This document shows positions 56,466 through 64,000 of a stretch of DNA of 64,000 bases, one piece after another. Position numbers and translations under genes: made by a program. The notes under the pieces are model-generated. The model ran no database searches, had not been told where the DNA came from, and saw only the letters and a program-made list of their open reading frames with translations. The DNA is from Nocardia niigatensis NBRC 100131 (GTDB lineage: Bacteria > Actinomycetota > Actinomycetes > Mycobacteriales > Mycobacteriaceae). Within the stretch, counting starts at the first letter, position 1. Each line of letters opens with the position of its first letter. The DNA lies in assembly GCF_000308655.1 (NCBI RefSeq), contig NZ_BAGC01000038.1:1-64000 (forward strand), written 5' to 3'.

Positions 56466-56481
56466 ATACCCCCTGGGGTAT
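56466..56481. promoter_or_regulatory. CsoR-type operator, copy 2
   Basis: ATACCCC-CT-GGGGTAT with perfect 7-bp arms, directly upstream of the mmpL start. Same site as near csoR. Confidence 0.8.
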
Positions 56482-56492
56482 CCGTGAAGACT

Positions 56493-56508
56493 ATACCCCC
56501 AGGGGTAT
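56493..56508. promoter_or_regulatory. CsoR-type operator, copy 3
   Basis: ATACCCC-CA-GGGGTAT; arms extend to 8 bp (TATACCCC). It lies 27 bases from copy 2 in the divergent mmpL/mptB gap and 12 bases before the mptB GTG, so it may affect both genes. Confidence 0.8.
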
Positions 56509-56520
56509 ATTGGAGGTCAA

Positions 56521-58302
56521 GTGGCGAACGCCCGGCAACCGCGGATCACAACGACGCACGCAGGTCTACGGCGATGTGCTGGGCCTCGGTCGCCCACCGC
56601 CGGACTAGGCTTCGCAGCTGTGGCGGTAGTGGAAGGCGCGCGGCGCAGAGTCATCGATATCGGACGCCGGGCCCTGGGCCTGGACGTTCCCGCCGCCGAT
56701 CACACCGTCGCCGTGCTGCACGGCGACGACGCCGAACGTCCCGGCCTGGACCGCCGCGAAACCCTGCAACTGATGCGGATCCGGCTGCTCGGCGCGACCG
56801 GAGCCGTGATCATGGCCGTCTCGGCGCTGGGCGTCGGAGCGCAACCGGTCCACCAGAATCCGATCTCCGGCATGCGCGTGCTCGGATTCTTCGCGCGCGC
56901 CGGCACCTCGACACTGGCCATGTGCATGATCGGCACCGTCCTGGTGATCATGGCCTGGCTGCTGCTGGGCCGCTTCGCCGTCGGCGGCTGGGGCGGGGAT
57001 CCGCGCCACCGGCTCAGCCGTTCGCAGATGGATCGAACGCTGCTGCTGTGGATCATTCCGCTCAGCGTCGCGCCGCCCATGTTCAGCAACGACGTGTACT
57101 CGTATCTGGCACAGAGCGAAATCGCGGCCCGGGGCATGGACCCGTACTCGGTCGGACCGGTCGACGGGCTCGGGCTCGACAATGTGCTCACCAATAATGT
57201 GCCCAATATCTGGCGGTCCACCTCCGCGCCCTACGGGCCGCTGTTCCTGTGGATGGGACGCGGCATCGCGCAGATCACCGGCGACAACATCGTGCTCGGG
57301 GTATGGCTGCACCGGGCGCTGGCGCTGGCGGGCGTGGCGCTCATGGTGTGGGCGCTGCCGCGGCTGTCACGGCGCTGCGGCGTCGCGCCGGTGAGCGCGC
57401 TGTGGCTGGGCGCGGCCAACCCGCTGGTGCTGTTCCACCTGGTCGGCGGCGTGCACAATGACGCACTCATGCTCGGGCTCATGCTGGCGGGCCTGGAATT
57501 CTGCCTGCGCGCCATCGACGATGCCCCGGACTTCGATCAGAGAGCCTGGGCGCTGCTGATATTCGGGACTGTACTGATCACGCTGTCCTCGTCCGTGAAG
57601 ATCATCTCGCTGGTGACCCTCGGATTCGCTGGTATGGCTCTGGCCCGGCGGTGGGGACGCGGGCTCAGACCCGTGCTCGTCGCCGGCGGCGTGCTCGGCG
57701 TGATAGCCGTGGTCACGACACTTTTCGTGAGCTACGCCAGCGGGCTGGGATTCGGCTGGGTCAATACCGTCGGCACCGCCACCACCGTGCGCAGCTACCT
57801 CTCCCTGCCGACGGCCGTCGGGATCATCACCGGATTCGGGGGCGTACTGCTCGGACTCGGCGACCACACCACAGCCCTGCTCGACATCACCCGGCCCATC
57901 GCCGAGATCATCGCGGGCTTCGTGACATTGCGCATGCTCGTCGCCGCGTGGACCGGGCGCTTGAATCCCATCGGCGCGCTGGGTGTTTCGCTGGGCGCGA
58001 TCGTGCTGCTGTTCCCGGTGGTCCAGCCGTGGTACCTGCTATGGGCCATCGTGCCCCTCGCGGCGTGGGCGAACCGGCCCGCGTTCCGGGTGCCCGCGGT
58101 GGTGCTGTCGGTGGTGGTATCGGTGATGGTCATGCCGCGCGGCGCGGACTTCTATGTCTTCCAGATCGTCGAATCCGCCATCGCCACGCTGGTCGTCGGA
58201 CTGTCGCTGATCTTCCTGACCCGAAATGTGCTGCCGTGGCGCAATCAGCCGGGGGTGTCGGCTCGGTCACAGCAGCCCACGCCTTACGGTGTCTCATCGT
58301 GA
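56521..58302 (+). CDS. mptB: MptB-type alpha-(1->6)-mannopyranosyltransferase
   Basis: Up to 593-aa polytopic GT-C enzyme (about 13 helices) like M. tuberculosis Rv1459c. The catalytic Asp is in PPMFSNDVYSYLAQSEIAAR. Other shared blocks are DPYSVGPVDGLGLDNVL, APYGPLFLWMGRGIAQITGD, ALWLGAANPLVLFHLVGGVH and LLFPVVQPWYLLWAIVPLAA. It adds mannose from polyprenol phosphate to the lipomannan core. GTG 56521 has a perfect GGAGG site, but the first 30 residues do not look conserved; GTG 56620 is possible. It is coupled to the ABC genes by a GTGA overlap. Confidence 0.88.
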   Translation: MANARQPRITTTHAGLRRCAGPRSPTAGLGFAAVAVVEGARRRVIDIGRRALGLDVPAADHTVAVLHGDDAERPGLDRRETLQLMRIRLLGATGAVIMAVSALGVGAQPVHQNPISGMRVLGFFARAGTSTLAMCMIGTVLVIMAWLLLGRFAVGGWGGDPRHRLSRSQMDRTLLLWIIPLSVAPPMFSNDVYSYLAQSEIAARGMDPYSVGPVDGLGLDNVLTNNVPNIWRSTSAPYGPLFLWMGRGIAQITGDNIVLGVWLHRALALAGVALMVWALPRLSRRCGVAPVSALWLGAANPLVLFHLVGGVHNDALMLGLMLAGLEFCLRAIDDAPDFDQRAWALLIFGTVLITLSSSVKIISLVTLGFAGMALARRWGRGLRPVLVAGGVLGVIAVVTTLFVSYASGLGFGWVNTVGTATTVRSYLSLPTAVGIITGFGGVLLGLGDHTTALLDITRPIAEIIAGFVTLRMLVAAWTGRLNPIGALGVSLGAIVLLFPVVQPWYLLWAIVPLAAWANRPAFRVPAVVLSVVVSVMVMPRGADFYVFQIVESAIATLVVGLSLIFLTRNVLPWRNQPGVSARSQQPTPYGVSS

Positions 58303-59231
58303 CCGCAGCTTCCGGACCCGCCGTACGCGTCGACGGCGTCGTGAAACGCTACGGCGAGACCACCGCGGTCGACGGCATCAGCTTCGATATCGAACGCGCG
58401 CAGGTGCTGGCCCTGCTCGGACCCAATGGCGCCGGCAAGACCACCACCACCGAGATGTGCGAGGGCTTCGTCACCCCCGACGCCGGGACCGTGCGAGTAC
58501 TGGGCCTGGACCCGATCGCCGACTCCGACCGGCTCCGACCGCGCATCGGCGTCATGCTGCAGGGTGGCGGCGCGTATCCGGGATCCAAGGCCGGGGAGAT
58601 GCTCGACCTCGTCGCCTCCTACTCGGCGAATCCCCTGGACCCGGCCTGGCTGCTGGACACGCTCGGGCTGAAAGACGCTCGGCGGACGCCGTATCGGCGG
58701 CTCTCGGGCGGGCAGCAGCAGCGGCTCGCGCTGGCGTGCGCGCTGGTCGGGCGGCCGGAGATCGTGTTCCTCGACGAGCCGACCGCCGGATTGGACGCGC
58801 AGGCACGGCATCTGGTGTGGGAGCTCATCGACGCGCTGCGCCGCGACGGGGTCAGCGTGCTGCTCACCACGCACATGATGGACGAGGCCGAGCAGCTCGC
58901 CGACCAGCTGGTCATCATCGATCACGGGCAGGTCGTCGCGCAGGGCACGCCCGCCGAGGTGACCTCGCACGGGGCCGAGGGCCGGCTGGCGTTCACCGCG
59001 CCCCCCAAACTGGACCTGTCACTGCTGGAAGCAGCGCTGCCGGAGGGTTTCACCCCGCGCGAGACCGCGCCCGGCTCCTACCTGCTGCAGGGCGACATCA
59101 CCCCGCAGGTGCTGGCCACCATGACCGCGTGGTGCGCGCGAATCGACGTGCTGCCCACCGACATTCGCATCGACCAGCGCCGCCTGGAAGACGTGTTCCT
59201 CGAACTGACCGGGCGGGAGCTGCGCGGATGA
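58299..59231 (+). CDS. ABC transporter ATP-binding protein
   Basis: 310-aa ATPase of the drug/antibiotic exporter type (Rv1458c position). Walker A LLGPNGAGKTTTTEMCEG, Q-loop MLQGGGAYPG, signature RLSGGQQQRLALACAL, Walker B EIVFLDEPTAGLD, switch His in LLTTHMMDEAEQ. A C-terminal accessory domain follows. Start GTG 58299 overlaps the mptB stop, and the end overlaps the permease gene by four bases, so three genes form one unit. Confidence 0.92.
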   Translation: MTAASGPAVRVDGVVKRYGETTAVDGISFDIERAQVLALLGPNGAGKTTTTEMCEGFVTPDAGTVRVLGLDPIADSDRLRPRIGVMLQGGGAYPGSKAGEMLDLVASYSANPLDPAWLLDTLGLKDARRTPYRRLSGGQQQRLALACALVGRPEIVFLDEPTAGLDAQARHLVWELIDALRRDGVSVLLTTHMMDEAEQLADQLVIIDHGQVVAQGTPAEVTSHGAEGRLAFTAPPKLDLSLLEAALPEGFTPRETAPGSYLLQGDITPQVLATMTAWCARIDVLPTDIRIDQRRLEDVFLELTGRELRG

Positions 59232-60010
59232 CCGAGACCGTGAACCGATTCGCGGCGGGCACCTTCTCCCCCGCCCCGCAGCCGACCACGCGGGCGAAGA
59301 TGCTGGCGGCGCAGACCCGCATGGAGCTGATCCTGTTGCTGCGCAACGGGGAACAGCTGCTGCTCACCATGTTCATTCCGATCACGCTGCTGATCGGGTT
59401 GTCCCTGCTGCCGGTCAGCGGGCTGGGCGAGCACCGGGTGGATCGGGTCGTGCCCGCGGTGATGATGGTGGCGATCATGTCGACCGCGTTCACCGGGCAG
59501 GCCATCGCTGTTGGATTCGATCGGCGGTACGGGGCGCTGAAGCGCCTCGGGGCGACGCCGCTGCCGAGGTGGGGCGTCGTCGCGGGCAAGTGCTCGGCGG
59601 TGCTGATCGTCGTGGTGCTGCAGTCGATCCTGCTGGGGGCCATCGGGTTCGCGCTCGGGTGGCGGCCGGCCCTGGGCGGGCTGCTGCTGGGCGCGGTGGT
59701 GATCGCGATCGGGACCGCGACCTTCGCGGCGTTGGGACTGCTGCTGGGCGGGACGCTCAAGGCCGAGGTGGTGCTGGCGCTGGCGAACATCCTGTGGTTC
59801 GTCATGCTCGGGACCGCGAGCCTGGTGTTCATGTCCGACGATCTGCCGCACGCGGTGAGCCTGATCGCGCGGATCATTCCGTCCGGGGCGCTGTCGGAGT
59901 GCCTGGAGCAGGCCATGCGCACCAGCATCGACTGGTACGGGCTCGCGGTGCTGGCGGGCTGGGGCGGGCTCGCGGGGTGGCTGGCCACCCGGTTCTTCAA
60001 ATTCGACTGA
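59228..60010 (+). CDS. ABC-2 type transporter permease
   Basis: 260-aa six-helix ABC-2 permease (Rv1457c position). Helices include LLTMFIPITLLIGLSLLPV, MMVAIMSTAFTGQAIAVGF and LLLGAVVIAIGTATFAALGL. The ERRYGALKRL-like motif of daunorubicin-type exporters is DRRYGALKRLGATPL. With the upstream ATPase it forms an exporter of unknown substrate, always kept beside mptB and cox15 in mycolata. Confidence 0.9.
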   Translation: MTETVNRFAAGTFSPAPQPTTRAKMLAAQTRMELILLLRNGEQLLLTMFIPITLLIGLSLLPVSGLGEHRVDRVVPAVMMVAIMSTAFTGQAIAVGFDRRYGALKRLGATPLPRWGVVAGKCSAVLIVVVLQSILLGAIGFALGWRPALGGLLLGAVVIAIGTATFAALGLLLGGTLKAEVVLALANILWFVMLGTASLVFMSDDLPHAVSLIARIIPSGALSECLEQAMRTSIDWYGLAVLAGWGGLAGWLATRFFKFD

Positions 60011-60108
60011 CGCGGCCGGCGTGAAAGTTCGCGCCCGCCCGGGTGTTTAACGACACGTTGTAGTAGGGCGGGTGACGGGGCGAAATACCGTCCCGCTACC
60101 ATCGGTGC

Positions 60109-61086
60109 GTGCTGTCTCGCGCCTTCCAGCGACTTGCCGACCTGTTCCCGATGCCCTCCCTTCGGGTGCAGCGACTCATCGCCTTCCTGGTCATCCTGTC
60201 CCAGGCCGGAATCTCGGTGACCGGGGCGGTCGTCCGCGTCACCGCCTCGGGTCTGGGCTGCCCCACCTGGCCGCAGTGCTTCCCCGGCAGCTTCGTGCCG
60301 ACCGCGGTCGCCGAGGTGCCGGTGGTGCACCAGGTGGTCGAATTCAGCAACCGCATGCTGACTTTCGTGGTGTCGCTGGCCGCGGCGGCCATCGTGCTCG
60401 CGGTCACCCGGGCGCGTCGGCGGCGCGAGGTCCAGGTGTACGCGTGGCTGATGCCCGGCGGCACCGTGCTGCAGGCGGTGATCGGCGGGATCACCGTGCG
60501 TACCGGGCTGCTGTGGTGGACGGTCGCGGTGCACCTGCTCGCGTCCATGCTGATGGTGTGGCTGGCGACGCTGCTGTGGGCCAAGGTCGGCGAACCCGAC
60601 GAGGGCATCGACACGATTCAGGTTCCGAAGCCGCTGCGGTTGCTGACCGCACTGTCCGGTCTGGCCCTCACCGGGACCCTGATCGCGGGCACCCTGGTCA
60701 CCGGCGCCGGCCCGCACGCGGGTGACAAGAGCGTCGAGAAGCCGGTCGAACGCCTGCAGGTCGAGATCGTCACGCTGGTCCACCTGCACGCCGAACTCCT
60801 CGTGGCCTACCTGGCGCTGCTGGTCGGCCTGGCCTGCGGCCTGGCAGCGGTCGGGATGAACAAGGCGATCCGGACCCGGCTCATCGTGGTCATCGCGCTC
60901 GTCTGCTCCCAGGCCCTGATCGGCATCGTCCAGTACTTCACGCACGTTCCCGCCGCCCTGGTGGCCTTCCACGTCGGCGGCGCGGCGGCCTGCACCGCGG
61001 CCACCGCCGCCCTCTGGGCCGCCATGCGGACCCGCGAGCCGCTCCCCACCTCGGCCCCGGCCGCGGCCGACAAGGCCGCCGCCTAG
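60109..61086 (+). CDS. ctaA: haem A synthase (COX15/CtaA)
   Basis: 325-aa eight-helix membrane protein. Haem ligand His are in VVHQVVEFSNRMLTF, WTVAVHLLASMLMVW, VTLVHLHAELLVAYL and ALVAFHVGGAAACT. GLGCPTWPQC gives the paired Cys of the extracytoplasmic loop. CtaA oxidises haem O to haem A for cytochrome aa3 oxidase. Start GTG 60109. Same order as M. tuberculosis Rv1456c. It is separated from the ABC genes by 98 bases. Confidence 0.93.
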   Translation: MLSRAFQRLADLFPMPSLRVQRLIAFLVILSQAGISVTGAVVRVTASGLGCPTWPQCFPGSFVPTAVAEVPVVHQVVEFSNRMLTFVVSLAAAAIVLAVTRARRRREVQVYAWLMPGGTVLQAVIGGITVRTGLLWWTVAVHLLASMLMVWLATLLWAKVGEPDEGIDTIQVPKPLRLLTALSGLALTGTLIAGTLVTGAGPHAGDKSVEKPVERLQVEIVTLVHLHAELLVAYLALLVGLACGLAAVGMNKAIRTRLIVVIALVCSQALIGIVQYFTHVPAALVAFHVGGAAACTAATAALWAAMRTREPLPTSAPAAADKAAA

Positions 61087-61124
61087 CATTTCGCGCCACG
61101 CACGGAGTCGGCACACCCGGCAGG

Positions 61125-61784
61125 ATGTCTGGTGTGCCTGATCTTCTCGACGACGCTCAGCTGGAACAGACTGCGGTAGTAGCGAACTCCGCGATGAACC
61201 GCGATCGCCGCCTGCCCGCCTACCGTCGCGAACTCGGCTTCGACCCCGTCGCCTGGCTCTCCGCCCGGCCCGGGCCGCAGCGGTGGCTCGATATCGGGTG
61301 CGGCAGTGCCCGGGCGTTGTTCGATGCCGGTGAATCACTCTCCGGTGAGGACCAGATCGTGGGCTTGGACCTGGTCGACTATTTCAGTGGACCCTCCCGG
61401 CCCGGGGTCACACTTGTCACCGGTTCCGTCTTGAAGTGGCAGCCCAGCGAGCCGTTCGACCTGATCACCAGTGTTCATGCTCTGCACTATGTGGGTGACA
61501 AGCTGACCGCCCTGACCCGCCTGTCCTCATGGCTGACTCCGGATGGGCTGCTGGCGGCCAATTTCGAGGCCGGCTCGGTGCGCCGACCCGATGGCGCGCC
61601 GCTGGGGCGACCGTTCACCAAAGCCCTCCGTGACAACGGTTTCACCTACAACGCGCGTGCCCACCGACTGACGCGCAGCGGTCGAGGACTCCCCCACTGG
61701 GCATTCGAGTATGTGGGCGCGGATGCCCACGCCGGGCCGAATTACACCGGCCAGGAGGCTGTGACCTCTCACTACCGGCCCTGA
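61125..61784 (+). CDS. class I SAM-dependent methyltransferase
   Basis: 219-aa methyltransferase. SAM motif I is WLDIGCGSARALFDAG near residues 54-69, followed by VGLDLVDYF and the motif IV region DLITSVHALHYVGDKL. A short C-terminal tail closes the fold. Close relatives act on small molecules or tRNA; the acceptor here is unknown. It lies 38 bases downstream of ctaA in the same direction. Confidence 0.83.
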   Translation: MSGVPDLLDDAQLEQTAVVANSAMNRDRRLPAYRRELGFDPVAWLSARPGPQRWLDIGCGSARALFDAGESLSGEDQIVGLDLVDYFSGPSRPGVTLVTGSVLKWQPSEPFDLITSVHALHYVGDKLTALTRLSSWLTPDGLLAANFEAGSVRRPDGAPLGRPFTKALRDNGFTYNARAHRLTRSGRGLPHWAFEYVGADAHAGPNYTGQEAVTSHYRP

Positions 61785-61967
61785 CGGAGACTGTGACCGG
61801 GGGTTCTCCCGGACTGCCACTACGACTTCGGGATTACCGCTCATTGGCCCGGAGAGCGATGTCCGCAGCGAGCCGCACAGGCTACCCTCCCGTTACCAGG
61901 TCCGCGATCGAATTCGGCTGCACATCAGCATGATCGGTCCGGACCATCGCGGGGATGGAAGGTGGCC

Positions 61968-63119
61968 ATGATCAACAGCATCGTTCGCAGGATGACGCCG
62001 GCGCTGGCGGTCGTCGGGTTGGTGTGCGGGGTGGCGGCCTGTAGCAATGCTCCGAAGGCATCGGGGCCGCTGTCGGAGCAGGCACGCACGGAGGTGCGGC
62101 AGGCGCTGGACAGTGTCGTGGCGACGGGCATTCCCGGGGTTCAGGTTGTGGTCACCGAGGGCGGTCGCGAGTGGAGTGCGAGTGCCGGCGTCGGAGACGT
62201 CGCCACCAGCGCGCCTTTCCCACCGGGTGCGCACGTGCGAGTTGGCAGTAATACCAAGGCATTTGTCGCTGCCACCATGATGCAGCTGGTCGCGGAGGGC
62301 TCCGTGGAGCTGGACGCGCCCGTCGAGCGCTACCTCCCCGGCGTCGTGCAGGGCGTCGGGATCGATGGCAACCGGATCACCGTCCGGAATCTGATGCAGC
62401 ACACCAGCGGTCTACCCGAATACCTGGAACTGCCCAAGCTCCAAGGTGATTCCGATGATCTGCTGACCAAGCACTTCGAGACCGCCGATCTGGTCCGTGG
62501 CGCGATGACCCTGCCCGCTCACTTCGAACCGGGTGCGAAAGCCGAATACAGCAATACCAATTACCTCGTCGTCGGCATGATCGTGGAACGCGTGACCGGC
62601 CATCCGGTCGCCGAGGAGGTCACGCACCGCGTCATCGACCGGCTGGGTCTGCGCGACACCTACTTCCCCGCCGACCGCGACACCGATCTCCGCGATCCCC
62701 ACCCGCGGGGCTACGAAACGGTGGACGGCAAGCCGGTCGATGTCACCCGTTTCGACTCGTCATGGGCGGGCAGCGCCGGTGCGCTGGTCTCGACGGGCGC
62801 GGACGTGAATCACTTCTTCACCGCCCTGTTCGACGGAAAGCTGCTGCCGCCGGACCAGGTCGCGGCCATGCGCGCCAACCCGCGGCCGCTGACAAACCGT
62901 CCCGGCTACTCCTACGGTCTCGGGCTGACCACCACCACCGCACCATGCGGCATCCAGGTGTGGGGTCACGGCGGATCGATCCCAGGCTTCCGCACCTTCG
63001 ATGCCGTGACCCCCGGCGGCCGCGCCGTCACCCTCATCACCGATCTTCGGCCCTCGGATGCCACCCTCACCGCTGCCGCCCAGCAGGCCTTCGACACCGC
63101 GCTCTGCGCGGCCGACTGA
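61968..63119 (+). CDS. beta-lactamase-family serine hydrolase lipoprotein
   Basis: 383-aa class C-like serine hydrolase. The signal region ALAVVGLVCGVAAC ends in a lipobox Cys, so it is a membrane-anchored lipoprotein. Catalytic motifs are VGSNTKAF (Ser-x-x-Lys), YSNTNYLVVG (Tyr-x-Asn) and WGHGGSIPG (HGG in place of KTG). Such enzymes are D-Ala carboxypeptidase- or esterase-like. ATG 61968 has GGAAGG; GTG 61962 is weaker. It may act on peptidoglycan or on esters outside the cell. Confidence 0.88.
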   Translation: MINSIVRRMTPALAVVGLVCGVAACSNAPKASGPLSEQARTEVRQALDSVVATGIPGVQVVVTEGGREWSASAGVGDVATSAPFPPGAHVRVGSNTKAFVAATMMQLVAEGSVELDAPVERYLPGVVQGVGIDGNRITVRNLMQHTSGLPEYLELPKLQGDSDDLLTKHFETADLVRGAMTLPAHFEPGAKAEYSNTNYLVVGMIVERVTGHPVAEEVTHRVIDRLGLRDTYFPADRDTDLRDPHPRGYETVDGKPVDVTRFDSSWAGSAGALVSTGADVNHFFTALFDGKLLPPDQVAAMRANPRPLTNRPGYSYGLGLTTTTAPCGIQVWGHGGSIPGFRTFDAVTPGGRAVTLITDLRPSDATLTAAAQQAFDTALCAAD

Positions 63120-63129
63120 ACCGAGCCGG

Positions 63130-63500
63130 CTGTCAGTTGGGAGGAACCGCCACAATGCGGTTCGCACCGACGGCTGCTCACGTCCGGCCTGCAGTTCGTG
63201 CAGGGCGGCCTCGGCGACCAGGCCGACCCACGGACGCGCGCCCTCGGCCGGATGCGGCCAGCCGAGGACCGCGAAATCGGGTTCGATCCGGGCGGCGTTG
63301 CGGGCGTTGCGGGCCGCCACCTCATCCGCGATCAAGGGTTCGGCCAGGACTTCAAGGAGCAGCGCCTTGACTCCGCGGTCGCGCAGACAGGCAACGAAGT
63401 AGGCGTTGGATCCGGCCAGTAGCCGGTCCCGGCCCCGGGGCGAGACCGGCGACGGCGGTATCGATTTCGGTTTGCAGGCGCTCGTGGAATTCGCGGTGCG
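63130..63500 (-). pseudogene. TetR-family regulator, N-terminal HTH lost
   Basis: The reverse strand encodes a TetR C-terminal domain: FHERLQTEIDTAVAGLAP in one frame, then RLLAGSNAYFVACLRDRGVK, PLIADEVAARNARNAARIEP and WPHPAEGARPWVGLVAEAAL in another. The HTH is absent and the frame runs past the expected stop. It overlaps the open forward frame at its 5' side. Confidence 0.6.
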
Positions 63501-63561
63501 GAGCCGGCAGATCGACAGTGTGATCTCCGGCGAGGAGCGGAAGTGGTCGCGGCGGCCGAAG

Positions 63562-64000
63562 GTGCCGTCCGCGCGGACGACGCGAGATGCGGTCGACTGC
63601 GAACGTGTCCTTCGGTTCGCCACGGAATCCGGACTCGTTCACGAGCATTCGCCCCCGGAGATCACGGACGAGCGGTGGGAAGCTCTGATTCTGGAGGTCG
63701 CAACCGCAGCGCTCGCGGAGGGGGCCGCCACGCTGGCTGTGCGGGCAGCGGTGCGCCGGCAGTTGCGGCAACTGCGGTCACCTCGGGCCTCGGTATGGGC
63801 GCGGGCGCACGCCGACATCGCGAGCCCGATCGGCAGCACCGCGCTGTCGCTGCTCGTGGACATCGCCGAAAAGTCCGATGCGCCAAGGTTGTTCGATAAT
63901 CTGGAGGCAACCAGCGACGGCAGCGACGACCACATTCATGACCAGTGCAATCTGGTCGCTGCCCTGGCCCGGCTCGGCCACACGCACGCCGTCCCTGCCG
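63562..64000 (+). CDS. hypothetical protein, cut by the window edge
   Basis: An open forward frame runs to the right edge: PPEITDERWEALILEVATAA, LAVRAAVRRQLRQLRSPR and ASPIGSTALSLLVDIAEKSD. It is helical and Ala/Leu-rich, perhaps a repeat protein. GTG 63562 is a candidate start, but the frame is open back to 63403 and that part is antisense to the TetR relic. Function unknown. Confidence 0.45.
   Translation, partial: MPSARTTRDAVDCERVLRFATESGLVHEHSPPEITDERWEALILEVATAALAEGAATLAVRAAVRRQLRQLRSPRASVWARAHADIASPIGSTALSLLVDIAEKSDAPRLFDNLEATSDGSDDHIHDQCNLVAALARLGHTHAVPA

Noticed and set aside
59098..61338. 746-aa reverse frame over the ABC permease, cox15 and methyltransferase genes
   Set aside because: Low-complexity Arg/His/Gln-rich shadow of three well-supported forward genes.

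Overview
The window is high-GC actinobacterial DNA, most like Nocardia or a close mycolic-acid relative. The markers are the mycobacterial gene order sufR-sufB-sufD-sufC-sufS-sufU-sufT next to mptB-ABC transporter-cox15, a WS/DGAT wax-ester synthase, MmpL and Ku proteins, and a response regulator nearly superimposable on mycobacterial DevR/DosR. No rRNA, tRNA or CRISPR array was seen.

Layout. 0-6.4 kb: a MerR regulator, decayed mobile DNA (adenine methylase, Tn3 and IS110 remnants) and an AraC-regulated catabolic cluster (cupin, DUF1330, alpha/beta hydrolase, SDR). 6.4-10.8 kb: an SDR, a Pro/Gln-rich membrane protein, a lycopene-cyclase-like flavoprotein and two small overlapping ORFs. 10.8-21 kb: a purine-catabolism block (hydroxypyruvate isomerase, XdhC, a gutted NCS2 permease, three xanthine dehydrogenase subunits, 8-oxoguanine deaminase, a broken OHCU decarboxylase, divergent PucR). 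21-24.5 kb: a ferredoxin with a frameshifted FAD dehydrogenase, a collapsed marR/MFS pair and an AurF-type diiron oxygenase.

24.7-33.4 kb is the most striking region. It has B12-dependent ribonucleotide reductase, a small membrane protein, Hsp20, an orphan DevR/DosR, an alpha/beta hydrolase, WS/DGAT, two small proteins and a CapA-like protein. Homologues of five of these are DosR-regulon members in Mycobacterium tuberculosis but are scattered there. Here they sit together, and seven DosR-box-like sites lie in their upstream regions. I read it as a compact hypoxia/dormancy island.

33.6-41.6 kb: Ku, GNAT, TPR-like, beta-propeller and DUF4189 proteins, a second-type LexA, a frameshifted TetR, an ADP-ribosylglycohydrolase and a release-factor-like remnant. 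41.6-48.1 kb: the full SUF Fe-S operon led by sufR, with a SufR box and a strong terminator. 48.2-56.5 kb: accessory genes lying between sufR and mptB, ending in a CsoR/CstR-type regulon (regulator, DUF2892, DUF302, MmpL) marked by three copies of one palindromic operator. 56.5-61.1 kb: mptB, a two-gene ABC exporter and cox15/ctaA. 61-64 kb: a methyltransferase, a serine-hydrolase lipoprotein, a TetR remnant and a gene running off the edge.

Several genes carry single frameshifts or clean internal deletions. Either this is a decaying accessory-rich region or the assembly has local errors; raw reads would decide.
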